A stretch of 64,000 nt of DNA from Streptomyces sp. HSG2 (GTDB lineage: Bacteria; Actinomycetota; Actinomycetes; Streptomycetales; Streptomycetaceae). Of this stretch, positions 56,739-64,000 are shown piece by piece (the stretch's first letter is position 1; each line of letters begins with the position of its first letter). Made by a program: the position numbers and the translations under genes. The notes under the pieces are model-generated. The model did not search any database. It had not been told where the DNA came from and saw only the letters and a list, made by a program, of their open reading frames with translations. The stretch is from the NCBI RefSeq assembly GCF_016598575.1, contig NZ_CP066801.1, positions 2,976,001 to 3,040,000 of the forward strand, in the 5' to 3' direction.

Positions 56739-58469
56739 ATGCTGGACCACGTCATCCGCGGCGCCACCGTCGTCGACGGCACCGGAGCCCCCGCGCGCAC
56801 CACCGACGTCGGCCTGCGCGCCGGCCGCGTCGCCGTCGTCGGTCCCGTCACCGAGCCCACCCGCACCAGCGAGGACGCGCACGGCCTCGTCCTCGCCCCC
56901 GGATTCGTCGACCCGCACACCCACTACGACGCCCAACTGTTCTGGGACCCCTACGCCACCCCCTCCCTCCGACACGGCGTGACCACCGTCGCCGCCGGCA
57001 ACTGCGGTTTCACCCTCGCCCCACTCCACCCCGACCGTCCCGCCGACGCCGACTACACCCGCCGCATGATGGCCAGGGTCGAGGGGATGTCGCTGCTCGC
57101 CCTGACCGAAGGGGCGCCCTGGACCTGGCACGACTTCGGGCAGTACCTGGACGCCCTGGAGGGCCGGATCGCCGTCAACGCCGGCTTCATGGTGGGACAC
57201 TGCGCGCTGCGGCTGCACGCCATGGGCCCCGACGCCGTCGGCGGACACCCCGACGGCGAAGCGCTCGCCCGCATGGTGGCGCTGCTCCGCGACGCCATGG
57301 ACGCCGGGGCCTGGGGACTGTCCACCACCCAGTCCTCCACCCACTCCGACGGTGACGGCCGCCCCGTCGCCTCACGACACGCGGGACCGGCCGAACTGAA
57401 CGCCCTCGCCGAGGCCGTCGGTCGACACGAGGGCACCCAGATCGAGGCGATCGTCAGCGGCTGCCTGGACCGCTTCGCCGACCCGGAGATCGACCTCCTG
57501 GCCGGGCTCAGCGCAGCCGCCGGTCGTCCCCTGAACTGGAACGTCCTGACCATCGACGCCGCCGAACCCGACCGGGTGCCCCGCCAACTCCTCGCGAGCG
57601 AACGGGCCAGAGCCCTCGGCGGGCGCGTCGTCGCCCTCACCATGCCGATCCTCGCCCCGATGAACATGTCCCTCGGCACCTTCTGCGCGCTCAACCTGAT
57701 CCCCGGCTGGGGCGAGATCCTCGGCCTGCCCCTGCCCGAGCGGATCGAACGACTCCGCGACCCCGCCGTCCGCGCCGAGTTGCTGCGCCGCGCCGACTCC
57801 CCGGAGGCGGGCGTCTTCCGCAGACTCGCCGACTTCGGCCGGTACGTCGTCGGGGACACCTACGACCCCGCCAACGCCGGGCTCACGGGTCGACCCGTCC
57901 ACTCCGTCGCCGCCGAGCGCGGTCAGGACCCCTTCGCCACCCTGGTGGAGATCTGCGCCGCCGACGACCTGCGCACCGTGCTCTGGCCGATGCCACCCGA
58001 CGACGACCCGGCCTCCTGGGCCCTGCGAGCGGAGACCTGGCGCCATGAGGACGTCCTGCTGGGCGGCTCGGACGCGGGCGCCCACCTGGACCGCATGTGC
58101 GGCGCCCCCTACACCACCCGATTCCTCGGGGACTGCCTGCGCGGTCGTCGGCTGGTCGCCCTGGAGGAGGCCGTGCGGATGCTCACCGACGCCCCCGCCC
58201 GCCTCTTCGGCCTCCGCCGACGCGGCCGGATCCGGCAGGGCTTCCACGCCGACCTGGTCCTCTTCGACCCCGACCGGATCGACGCCGCCCCGGCCACCCT
58301 CGTCCACGACCTCCCCGGCGACAGCCCGCGCCTGGACTCCGCCGCCCTCGGGGTGCGTTCCGTCTGGGTCAACGGCGTCCGAACCATCCGCGACGACACC
58401 CCCACCGGGGAACTGCCCGGCCGAGTGCTGCGCTCCGGCCGGGACACCGAGACGGTCGGCACCCGGTGA
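56739..58469 (+). CDS. N-acyl-D-amino-acid deacylase-like amidohydrolase
   Basis: A 576-residue amidohydrolase-3/D-aminoacylase family protein. The metal motif HTHYDAQLFWDPYATPS is near 66-82 and GNCGFTLAPL near 93. NWNVLTIDA follows near 268 and the late DAGAHLDRMCGAP near 446 includes the Asp base. The C-terminal sheet RIRQGFHADLVLFDPDRI is the usual family end. Family members hydrolyse N-acyl-D-amino acids, dihydroorotate-like rings and other amides. In actinobacterial catabolic clusters the exact role is unassigned. It follows the LLM gene by 11 bases and overlaps the aldehyde dehydrogenase (GTGA). Confidence 0.87.
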   Translation: MLDHVIRGATVVDGTGAPARTTDVGLRAGRVAVVGPVTEPTRTSEDAHGLVLAPGFVDPHTHYDAQLFWDPYATPSLRHGVTTVAAGNCGFTLAPLHPDRPADADYTRRMMARVEGMSLLALTEGAPWTWHDFGQYLDALEGRIAVNAGFMVGHCALRLHAMGPDAVGGHPDGEALARMVALLRDAMDAGAWGLSTTQSSTHSDGDGRPVASRHAGPAELNALAEAVGRHEGTQIEAIVSGCLDRFADPEIDLLAGLSAAAGRPLNWNVLTIDAAEPDRVPRQLLASERARALGGRVVALTMPILAPMNMSLGTFCALNLIPGWGEILGLPLPERIERLRDPAVRAELLRRADSPEAGVFRRLADFGRYVVGDTYDPANAGLTGRPVHSVAAERGQDPFATLVEICAADDLRTVLWPMPPDDDPASWALRAETWRHEDVLLGGSDAGAHLDRMCGAPYTTRFLGDCLRGRRLVALEEAVRMLTDAPARLFGLRRRGRIRQGFHADLVLFDPDRIDAAPATLVHDLPGDSPRLDSAALGVRSVWVNGVRTIRDDTPTGELPGRVLRSGRDTETVGTR

Positions 58470-59932
58470 ACGGCGCGAGCGGCTCGGGGCAACGCCTCTT
58501 CATCGGCGGCGACTGGCGGGAACCCGACGCCGGCCACTACGACGTCGTCGACCCCGCGACGGAGGAGACCGCGGGCAGCGCGCCCGAGGCGTCACCGGCA
58601 CAGGTGCGGGCGGCCTGCGCGGCGGCCCGCGAGGCCCTCCCCCTCTGGTCGGCCACCCCGCCCCGGGAACGCGCCGAGATCCTCGCCCGAGCGGCCCGGC
58701 GCATCCTGGAGCGGGTGGACTCCCACACCGAGTCCGCCCGCGCGGAGACAGGAGCGACGACGGCGACCGTCCGCGCCACCCAGGTCGGCGTCGCCGCCGC
58801 CCGATTCCGGCGGTACGCGCGCGTGGAGAAGCACGAGTGGCCGATCCCGCCACAGATCGACCAGGCGGGCCCATTGGGCCCCGCGACGGTCCTCGGGGCG
58901 CTCGCCGGGCGCCGGCCTGTCGGCGTCGTGGCCTGCTTGACCTCCTACAACAACCCCTGGGCCAACGCCGCGGGGAAGGTCGCCCCGGCGCTCGCCATGG
59001 GCAACACCGTCGTGGTCAAACCGGCGCCCCAGGACCCGCTCTCGGTGTACCGCATGGCCGAGGCGCTCCAGGAGGCCGGCGTGCCACCCGGCGTGGTGAA
59101 CGTCGTCGGCGGGTCCGGCGCGGACCCCGGGCGGGCGCTCGTCGCCGCGCCGGAGATCGACATGGTCAGCTTCACCGGCTCCACCGCCGTCGGCCGCGGC
59201 ATCGCCCAGGTCTGCGGTCGGGACATGAAGAGGCAGTTGATGGAACTCGGCGGCAAGGGAGCGGCAATCGTCTTCGACGACGCCGACCTCCGGGCCGCCG
59301 TCGCCGGCATCGGGACGACCTACTCCTTCCACAGCGGCCAGATCTGCACCGCCCCCACCCGCGTCCTGGCCCAGCGCGGCGTCTACCGGAAGCTGCTCGG
59401 CCTGCTGGCCGACCACGCCCGCCGGCTGCCGGTGGGCCACCCGGCGCACCCCGGGACCGTGGTCGGGCCGGTGATCTCCGCCGCGCACCGGGCACGGGTC
59501 GAGGCGTACGTGCGAAGCGGCGTCCAAGAGGGCGCCACTCTGCTGGCGGGCGGCGAACGCCCACCGGAGCCACGGGGCTTCTACGTCGCGCCGACGCTGT
59601 TGGCGGACTGCGCCCCCGACTCGCGGGTGGCCCGGGAGGAGATCTTCGGGCCCGTCGTCGTCGCCATCCCCTTCGACGACGAGGATGAGGCGGTGGCCCT
59701 CGCCAACGACAGCGACTACGGGCTCGTCGACTACGTGTGGTCCACGGACGTGGCCCGCGCCTTCCGAGTCGCGCGGCGCCTGCGCACCGGCGGGGTCGGA
59801 GTCAACACCGTCGGGCGCAACATGGAGGCGCCCTTCGGCGGTTTCCGACGCAGCGGCGTCGGCAGGGACGTCGGGTCCTACGCCCTGCACGCCTACAGCG
59901 AGACCCAGGCGATCGTCTGGCCGGGCGGCTGA
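58466..59932 (+). CDS. Aldehyde dehydrogenase (NAD(P)-dependent)
   Basis: A 488-residue aldehyde dehydrogenase. [30 protein letters not shown] (about 156-185) is the cofactor region, [12 protein letters not shown] near 234 the Rossmann loop, [15 protein letters not shown] near 257 with the general-base Glu, and [10 protein letters not shown] near 291 with the nucleophilic Cys. EIFGPVV and the C-terminal NTVG and [11 protein letters not shown] are canonical. It would oxidise the aldehyde produced by the LLM or amidohydrolase steps. The GTG start overlaps the previous stop. It is the last gene of the unit. Confidence 0.92.
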   Translation: MNGASGSGQRLFIGGDWREPDAGHYDVVDPATEETAGSAPEASPAQVRAACAAAREALPLWSATPPRERAEILARAARRILERVDSHTESARAETGATTATVRATQVGVAAARFRRYARVEKHEWPIPPQIDQAGPLGPATVLGALAGRRPVGVVACLTSYNNPWANAAGKVAPALAMGNTVVVKPAPQDPLSVYRMAEALQEAGVPPGVVNVVGGSGADPGRALVAAPEIDMVSFTGSTAVGRGIAQVCGRDMKRQLMELGGKGAAIVFDDADLRAAVAGIGTTYSFHSGQICTAPTRVLAQRGVYRKLLGLLADHARRLPVGHPAHPGTVVGPVISAAHRARVEAYVRSGVQEGATLLAGGERPPEPRGFYVAPTLLADCAPDSRVAREEIFGPVVVAIPFDDEDEAVALANDSDYGLVDYVWSTDVARAFRVARRLRTGGVGVNTVGRNMEAPFGGFRRSGVGRDVGSYALHAYSETQAIVWPGG

Positions 59933-59936
59933 ACCT

Positions 59937-59976
59937 CCCCTGGAGCAGCGCTTCTTCCCCTGGAGCAGCGCTTCTT
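59937..59976. repeat. Direct repeat, two copies of a 20-bp unit
   Basis: CCCCTGGAGCAGCGCTTCTT occurs twice back to back, starting 5 bases after the aldehyde dehydrogenase stop. This may be a recent small duplication, and no function is evident. Confidence 0.85.
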
Positions 59977-60069
59977 CCGCGAGGCCGCGGCCGGGCCCGA
60001 GACGGCGGAGGTCGAGGCCGACGGACCCGGCCGCGCCGCCGCCGATCCCGCCGCTCGTATGCTCGAAGG

Positions 60070-62676
60070 ATGACGACTTCCGCGACCTCCGGAACCGGTT
60101 CCACCGGCCCCACCGGCCGCCCCACCGAGAACTCCCTGCGTCGCGCCCTCAAGCGTGCCCGGGACGGCGTCGCGCTCGACGTCGCCGAGGCGACGGTGCT
60201 GCTCCAGGCCCGGGGCGAGCACCTGGACGACCTCTCCGCCTCCGCCGCCCGGGTCCGGGACGCCGGCCTGACCGCGGCCGGAAGGCCCGGAGTCATCACG
60301 TACTCCAAGAGCGTCTTCGTCCCTCTCACCCGGCTGTGCCGGGACAAGTGCCACTACTGCACCTTCGCCACAGTCCCCGGGAGGCTGCGCCGCTCCGGAC
60401 ACGGCATGTTCATGTCGCCGGACGAGGTCCTCGACATCGCCCGGCGCGGTGCCGCCCTGGGTTGCAAGGAAGCCCTGATCACCCTCGGCGACAAGCCCGA
60501 GGACCGCTGGCCGCAGGCGCGCGAGTGGCTGGACGCGCACGGCTACGACGACACCATCGCCTACGTGCGCGCCATCGCGATCCGCGTCCTGGAGGAGACC
60601 GGACTCCTGCCCCACCTCAACCCGGGTGTCCTCGGCTGGACGGACTTCCAGCGCCTGAAGCCCGTGGCCCCCTCGATGGGCATGATGCTGGAGACCACGG
60701 CCACCCGCCTGTGGTCCGAACCGGGCGGCCCGCACCACGGCTCCCCGGACAAGGAGCCCGCCGTCCGGCTGCGTGTCCTGGAGGACGCGGGGCGTTCCTC
60801 CGTGCCCTTCACGTCGGGCCTGCTGATCGGCATCGGCGAGAGCCACCAGGAGCGCGCCGAGTCCCTGTTCGCGTTGCGCCGTGTGGCCCGCTCCTACCAC
60901 GGCATCCAGGAACTGATCGTCCAGAACTTCCGAGCCAAGCCGGACACGGCGATGCGCGGGATGCCCGACGCCGACCTCGACGACCTGGTCGCCACCGTCG
61001 CCGTAGCCCGCCACATCATGGGTCCCTCGGGCTGCCTCCAGGCCCCGCCGAACCTGGTGGACGCCGAGTACGAGCGCCTCCTCGACGCCGGCATCGACGA
61101 CTGGGGCGGCGTCTCCCCGCTCACCATCGACCACGTCAACCCGGAGCGCCCCTGGCCGCGGATCGAGGAACTGGCACGCCGCTCGGCGGCCCGCGGCTTC
61201 GAACTCCGCGAGCGACTCTGCGTCTACCCCGAGTTCGTGCGTCGCGGCGAACCCTGGCTCGACCCCCGGCTGCGCCCGCACGTCGAAGCGCTGGCCGATC
61301 CCCGAACCGGGCTCGCCGTCCCCGACGCCGTCGTCGAGGGCCGTCCGTGGCAGGAGCCGGACGAGGTGTTCACCCCCTCCGGCCGCACCGACCTGCACCA
61401 CACGATCGACACCGAGGGGCGCACCGGCGACCGCCGGGAGGACTTCGACGAGGTGTACGGAGACTGGACGGCGCTGAGGGAGGCCGCGGCTCCCGGCATG
61501 GCACCGGAGCGCGTCGACACCGACGTACGTGCGGCTCTCGCCACCGCCGCCGACGACCCGACACGGCTCACCGACGCGGAGGCGCTCGCCCTCCTCCACG
61601 CCGACGGCCCCGCCCTGGACGCCCTGTGCCGGGTCGCGGACGACGTGCGCCGGTCGGCGGTCGGTGACGACGTCACGTACGTCGTCACCCGCAACGTCAA
61701 CTTCACCAACGTCTGTTACACCGGCTGCCGTTTCTGCGCCTTCGCCCAGCGTCGCACCGACGCCGACGCCTACACGCTCTCCCTCGACCAGATCGCCGAC
61801 CGCGTCGAGCAGGCCTGGGAGGTGGGAGCGGTGGAGGTCTGTATGCAGGGCGGCATCCACCCCGACCTGCCCGGAACCGCCTACTTCGACATCGCCCGCG
61901 CGGTGAAGGCCCGGGTCCCGGGCATACATCTGCACGCCTTCTCGCCGATGGAGGTCGTCAACGGCGCCACCCGCACCGGGATGTCGATCCGCGACTGGCT
62001 GACGGCGGCGAAGGAGGCGGGGCTTGACTCCATCCCGGGAACGGCCGCGGAGATCCTCGACGACGAGGTGCGCTGGGTCCTGACCAAGGGCAAACTCCCG
62101 GCCGCCACCTGGATCGACGTCGTCACGACCGCCCACGAGCTGGGCATCCGCTCCAGCTCCACGATGATGTACGGCCACGTCGACCAGCCCCGGCACTGGC
62201 TGGGACACCTGCGCACCCTCGCCGGGATCCAGCAGCGCACCGGTGGGTTCACCGAGTTCGTGACGCTGCCCTTCGTGCACACCAACGCGCCCGTGTATCT
62301 GGCGGGAATCGCCCGCCCCGGGCCGTCGGCGCGCGACAACCGTGCCGTCACCGCCATGGCACGGCTCCTGCTGCACCCGCATATCCCGAACATCCAGACG
62401 AGTTGGGTGAAACTGGGCGCGGAGGGCGCCGCCGAGATGCTCCGCTCCGGTGCCAACGACCTCGGCGGCACACTCATGGAGGAGACCATCTCCCGGATGG
62501 CGGGCTCCTCGTACGGTTCGCACATGACGATCCGGGAGCTGGTCGCGGTGGCTGAGGCGGCCGGACGCCCGGCCCGGCCGCGCACCACTCTGTACGGAGA
62601 GGTCACCGGGGAGCGGCGGCGCGTGGCCCGGGCGTCCGACGGCCGATTGCCGCGGCTGCTCCCGGTGCTCGACTGA
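60070..62676 (+). CDS. fbiC: FO synthase (CofG/CofH fusion), F420 biosynthesis
   Basis: An 868-residue bifunctional radical-SAM enzyme that makes the deazaflavin FO from tyrosine and the diaminouracil of riboflavin synthesis. The CofG half has CRDKCHYC (about 91-98), and the CofH half has CYTGCRFC (about 555-562), each binding a 4Fe-4S cluster. Glycine-rich SAM segments follow each. The length matches FbiC of actinobacteria. The ATG is preceded by TATGCT (60057-60062) at a distance that predicts a leaderless message. Its product serves F420-dependent enzymes such as the LLM protein at 53756-54706. Its position near afsR agrees with the S. coelicolor order as I recall it. Confidence 0.95.
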   Translation: MTTSATSGTGSTGPTGRPTENSLRRALKRARDGVALDVAEATVLLQARGEHLDDLSASAARVRDAGLTAAGRPGVITYSKSVFVPLTRLCRDKCHYCTFATVPGRLRRSGHGMFMSPDEVLDIARRGAALGCKEALITLGDKPEDRWPQAREWLDAHGYDDTIAYVRAIAIRVLEETGLLPHLNPGVLGWTDFQRLKPVAPSMGMMLETTATRLWSEPGGPHHGSPDKEPAVRLRVLEDAGRSSVPFTSGLLIGIGESHQERAESLFALRRVARSYHGIQELIVQNFRAKPDTAMRGMPDADLDDLVATVAVARHIMGPSGCLQAPPNLVDAEYERLLDAGIDDWGGVSPLTIDHVNPERPWPRIEELARRSAARGFELRERLCVYPEFVRRGEPWLDPRLRPHVEALADPRTGLAVPDAVVEGRPWQEPDEVFTPSGRTDLHHTIDTEGRTGDRREDFDEVYGDWTALREAAAPGMAPERVDTDVRAALATAADDPTRLTDAEALALLHADGPALDALCRVADDVRRSAVGDDVTYVVTRNVNFTNVCYTGCRFCAFAQRRTDADAYTLSLDQIADRVEQAWEVGAVEVCMQGGIHPDLPGTAYFDIARAVKARVPGIHLHAFSPMEVVNGATRTGMSIRDWLTAAKEAGLDSIPGTAAEILDDEVRWVLTKGKLPAATWIDVVTTAHELGIRSSSTMMYGHVDQPRHWLGHLRTLAGIQQRTGGFTEFVTLPFVHTNAPVYLAGIARPGPSARDNRAVTAMARLLLHPHIPNIQTSWVKLGAEGAAEMLRSGANDLGGTLMEETISRMAGSSYGSHMTIRELVAVAEAAGRPARPRTTLYGEVTGERRRVARASDGRLPRLLPVLD

Positions 62677-63516
62677 CGTCGGGCCGCCTCCGGGGGAGCG
62701 GTGGGCGGCCGGAACGGGGTCGGCCGTCCCGCGCGACGTCGTTCCGAGGGCGACCCGCGCTCACGGGGAGGCCCTCGCGGTCGGTGCCGACGGTCGGGCT
62801 CTCCCTCCCGGCCGGCCCGACGGCCGTCTGTCCGGCGGCCGTTCGAGGGGCTTGCGTGGCGCTCCGTGCCGAGTCGGGGGCGGCCCGGCGCACTTGAGGG
62901 GCGGGCGGCGGCCGGCCCGGTGGCGTCGGGGCCGTTCGTGCCCGGGGCCCGGAGACGGGCGGGGAGGCTGGTCCCCGGGCCGGGACGGAGGGGCGCCGGC
63001 GCGAGCTGTCGGGAGGTCACCGGGCCCACCGGGGGCCTGGCGCACCGCCGCGGCGCCCTCGGGGAGTCCCGGCGGCGCGGTGGGCCGTTCGCCCGGCGCG
63101 ACCGCCGTCTCCCGAACGGTCGGGGAGGAGTGGACCGCCCCGCTCAGCCGCATCGGACACCCCCTTGCCGTGTGTTTCCGTGACCCGGCGACCCGGCGAC
63201 CCGGCGGGTCACGACGGGCGGGCACCGCCCGGGCGTCGCCCGGGACGCCCCCACGCTAGCGCCAACTCTTCACAGAGGTAAACGGGTGCGACGATTGTCG
63301 GCCGAGACCGAGGGTGGGGAAAGCGGGAACGGTACCGGTCGAATCCCCCGTTCTCAGCCCTTACTCGGGCCGGGCGGAGTGTATCGTCGCGTCTCCCGCG
63401 TCCGAACGGGCCAAGTCCTACCCGTACACGTTCGCGACGAGTCGTGTGTCACCCGGGGGATCCCGGCGCGGCGGACGACCTGGCCACCGCCGGCGCGTGG
63501 GGCCTACCATCCCGGC
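62677..63516. other. Intergenic region, about 840 bases
   Basis: Very GC-rich, with shadow frames only. A short tandem repeat inside a hairpin lies at 63180-63212, and a candidate leaderless promoter for the peroxidase gene lies at its end (TACCAT, 63505-63510). Confidence 0.4.
63182..63205. repeat. Tandem repeat, three copies of GACCCGGC
   Basis: Three exact 8-bp units, bracketed by GTGACCC and GGGTCAC, which can pair as a 7-bp stem. Confidence 0.8.
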
Positions 63517-64000
63517 ATGACATCTGACGCAATCGATCACGAGTCCTCACCCCTCGGCGTCGAGATCGCCGCCCTGGGGGGCGGCTCGGCCGGGCTCGGG
63601 CAGTACGCGGGCCGGGTCGTGCTCGTCGTGAACGTCGCCTCGAAGTGCGGTCTCACACCCCAGTACTCCGGGCTGGAGGAGCTGCAGAAGCGCTACGCGG
63701 AGCAGGGGTTCACCGTGCTGGGCGTGCCCTGCAACCAGTTCCTTGGCCAGGAGCCGGGCAGCGCCGAGGAGATCTCCGAATTCTGCTCGGCGACGTACGG
63801 GGTGACGTTCCCCATGACCGAGAAGATCGAGGTCAACGGCGCGGGGCGGCACGCCCTCTACGAACGGCTGGTCGGCTTCGCCGACGCCGAGGGACACAGC
63901 GGCGACATCCGGTGGAACTTCGAGAAGTTCCTGATCGACCGGGACGGGGAGGTCGTCGCCCGCTTCTCGCCGCAGACCGAACCGGACGCCGCCGACCTCG
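63517..64000 (+). CDS. Glutathione peroxidase family protein (partial, runs off the right edge)
   Basis: The first 161 residues of a thioredoxin-fold peroxidase. NVASKCGLTPQYSGLEELQKRY (about 39-60) has the peroxidatic Cys, GVPCNQFLGQEPG near 69-81 the second Cys and Gln, and RWNFEKFLIDRDG near 129-141 the Trp/Asn of the catalytic tetrad. Bacterial members reduce lipid or hydrogen peroxide with thioredoxin or mycothiol rather than glutathione. The start is at the ATG at 63517, six bases after TACCAT, so the message is probably leaderless. About 20 residues are missing at the end. Confidence 0.92.
   Translation, partial: MTSDAIDHESSPLGVEIAALGGGSAGLGQYAGRVVLVVNVASKCGLTPQYSGLEELQKRYAEQGFTVLGVPCNQFLGQEPGSAEEISEFCSATYGVTFPMTEKIEVNGAGRHALYERLVGFADAEGHSGDIRWNFEKFLIDRDGEVVARFSPQTEPDAADL

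Noticed and set aside
62701..63259. Arg/Gly-rich frames downstream of fbiC
   Set aside because: No domain and no Shine-Dalgarno. Composition is typical of non-coding GC-rich DNA here.
1..64000. tRNA, rRNA or integrase with attachment sites
   Set aside because: No cloverleaf-like arms with conserved T-loop sequence, no rRNA motifs and no tyrosine or serine recombinase were recognised by reading. A dedicated search could still find one.

Overview
The window is high-GC actinobacterial DNA and almost certainly comes from a Streptomyces or a close relative. The signs are third-position G/C bias in every gene, GTG and TTG starts, stop-start overlaps of 1-4 bases, and recognisable homologues of the streptomycete regulators AfsK, AfsR and AfsS, FO synthase FbiC, a proteasome beta subunit and a DUF397/helix-turn-helix pair. 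No rRNA, tRNA, CRISPR array, replication origin or integrase was seen.

Layout. 0-16.4 kb: an EF-hand protein, then catabolic genes (acyl-CoA ligase, amidohydrolase, a pair of acyl-CoA dehydrogenases, cyclase, short-chain dehydrogenase (SDR), zinc alcohol dehydrogenase, flavin reductase, enoyl-CoA hydratase, an ADP-forming-type acyl-CoA synthetase, an FAD monooxygenase). 16.8-28.4 kb: a tight eight-gene minus-strand operon that looks biosynthetic, with a BacA/SalX-like prephenate decarboxylase, class IV aminotransferase, PaaK-like ligase, ornithine-cyclodeaminase-like protein, PhzF-like isomerase, a PdxH/PhzG-like oxidase and two small alpha/beta-barrel proteins. A fatty-acid desaturase is divergent from it, and an orphan proteasome beta subunit and a LysR regulator lie close by. 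29.6-39.2 kb: thiolase-like proteins, a TetR regulator, a VOC protein, afsK, and a thiolase/DUF35/enoyl-CoA hydratase set divergent from an acyl-CoA ligase. 39.4-47.5 kb: an accessory block (DUF397/HTH pair, small ORFs, a secreted protein, a lipoprotein-ABC transporter operon, a relic of an IS4-like transposase). 47.6-52.4 kb: a secreted protein, afsS and afsR. 52.5-59.9 kb: a second catabolic block (amidohydrolase, two luciferase-like (LLM) flavoenzymes, SDR, D-aminoacylase-like hydrolase, aldehyde dehydrogenase). 60-64 kb: fbiC and the start of a glutathione peroxidase gene.

Three things stand out. First, the orphan proteasome beta subunit carries Phe45 and Val49 in the S1 pocket. These are the substitutions I recall for SalI, the self-resistance subunit of the salinosporamide producer. 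The gene lies beside a prephenate-decarboxylase operon, so a compact, apparently undescribed proteasome-inhibitor pathway is the best hypothesis. Second, nine copies of a palindrome of the form CTGACG-N3-CGTCAG (0-2 mismatches) lie in front of catabolic genes spread over 53 kb. This suggests one TetR-type regulon, and the TetR at 30981-31628 is the only TetR gene in the window. Third, afsK and afsR-afsS are about 14 kb apart, with catabolic and accessory genes between them.
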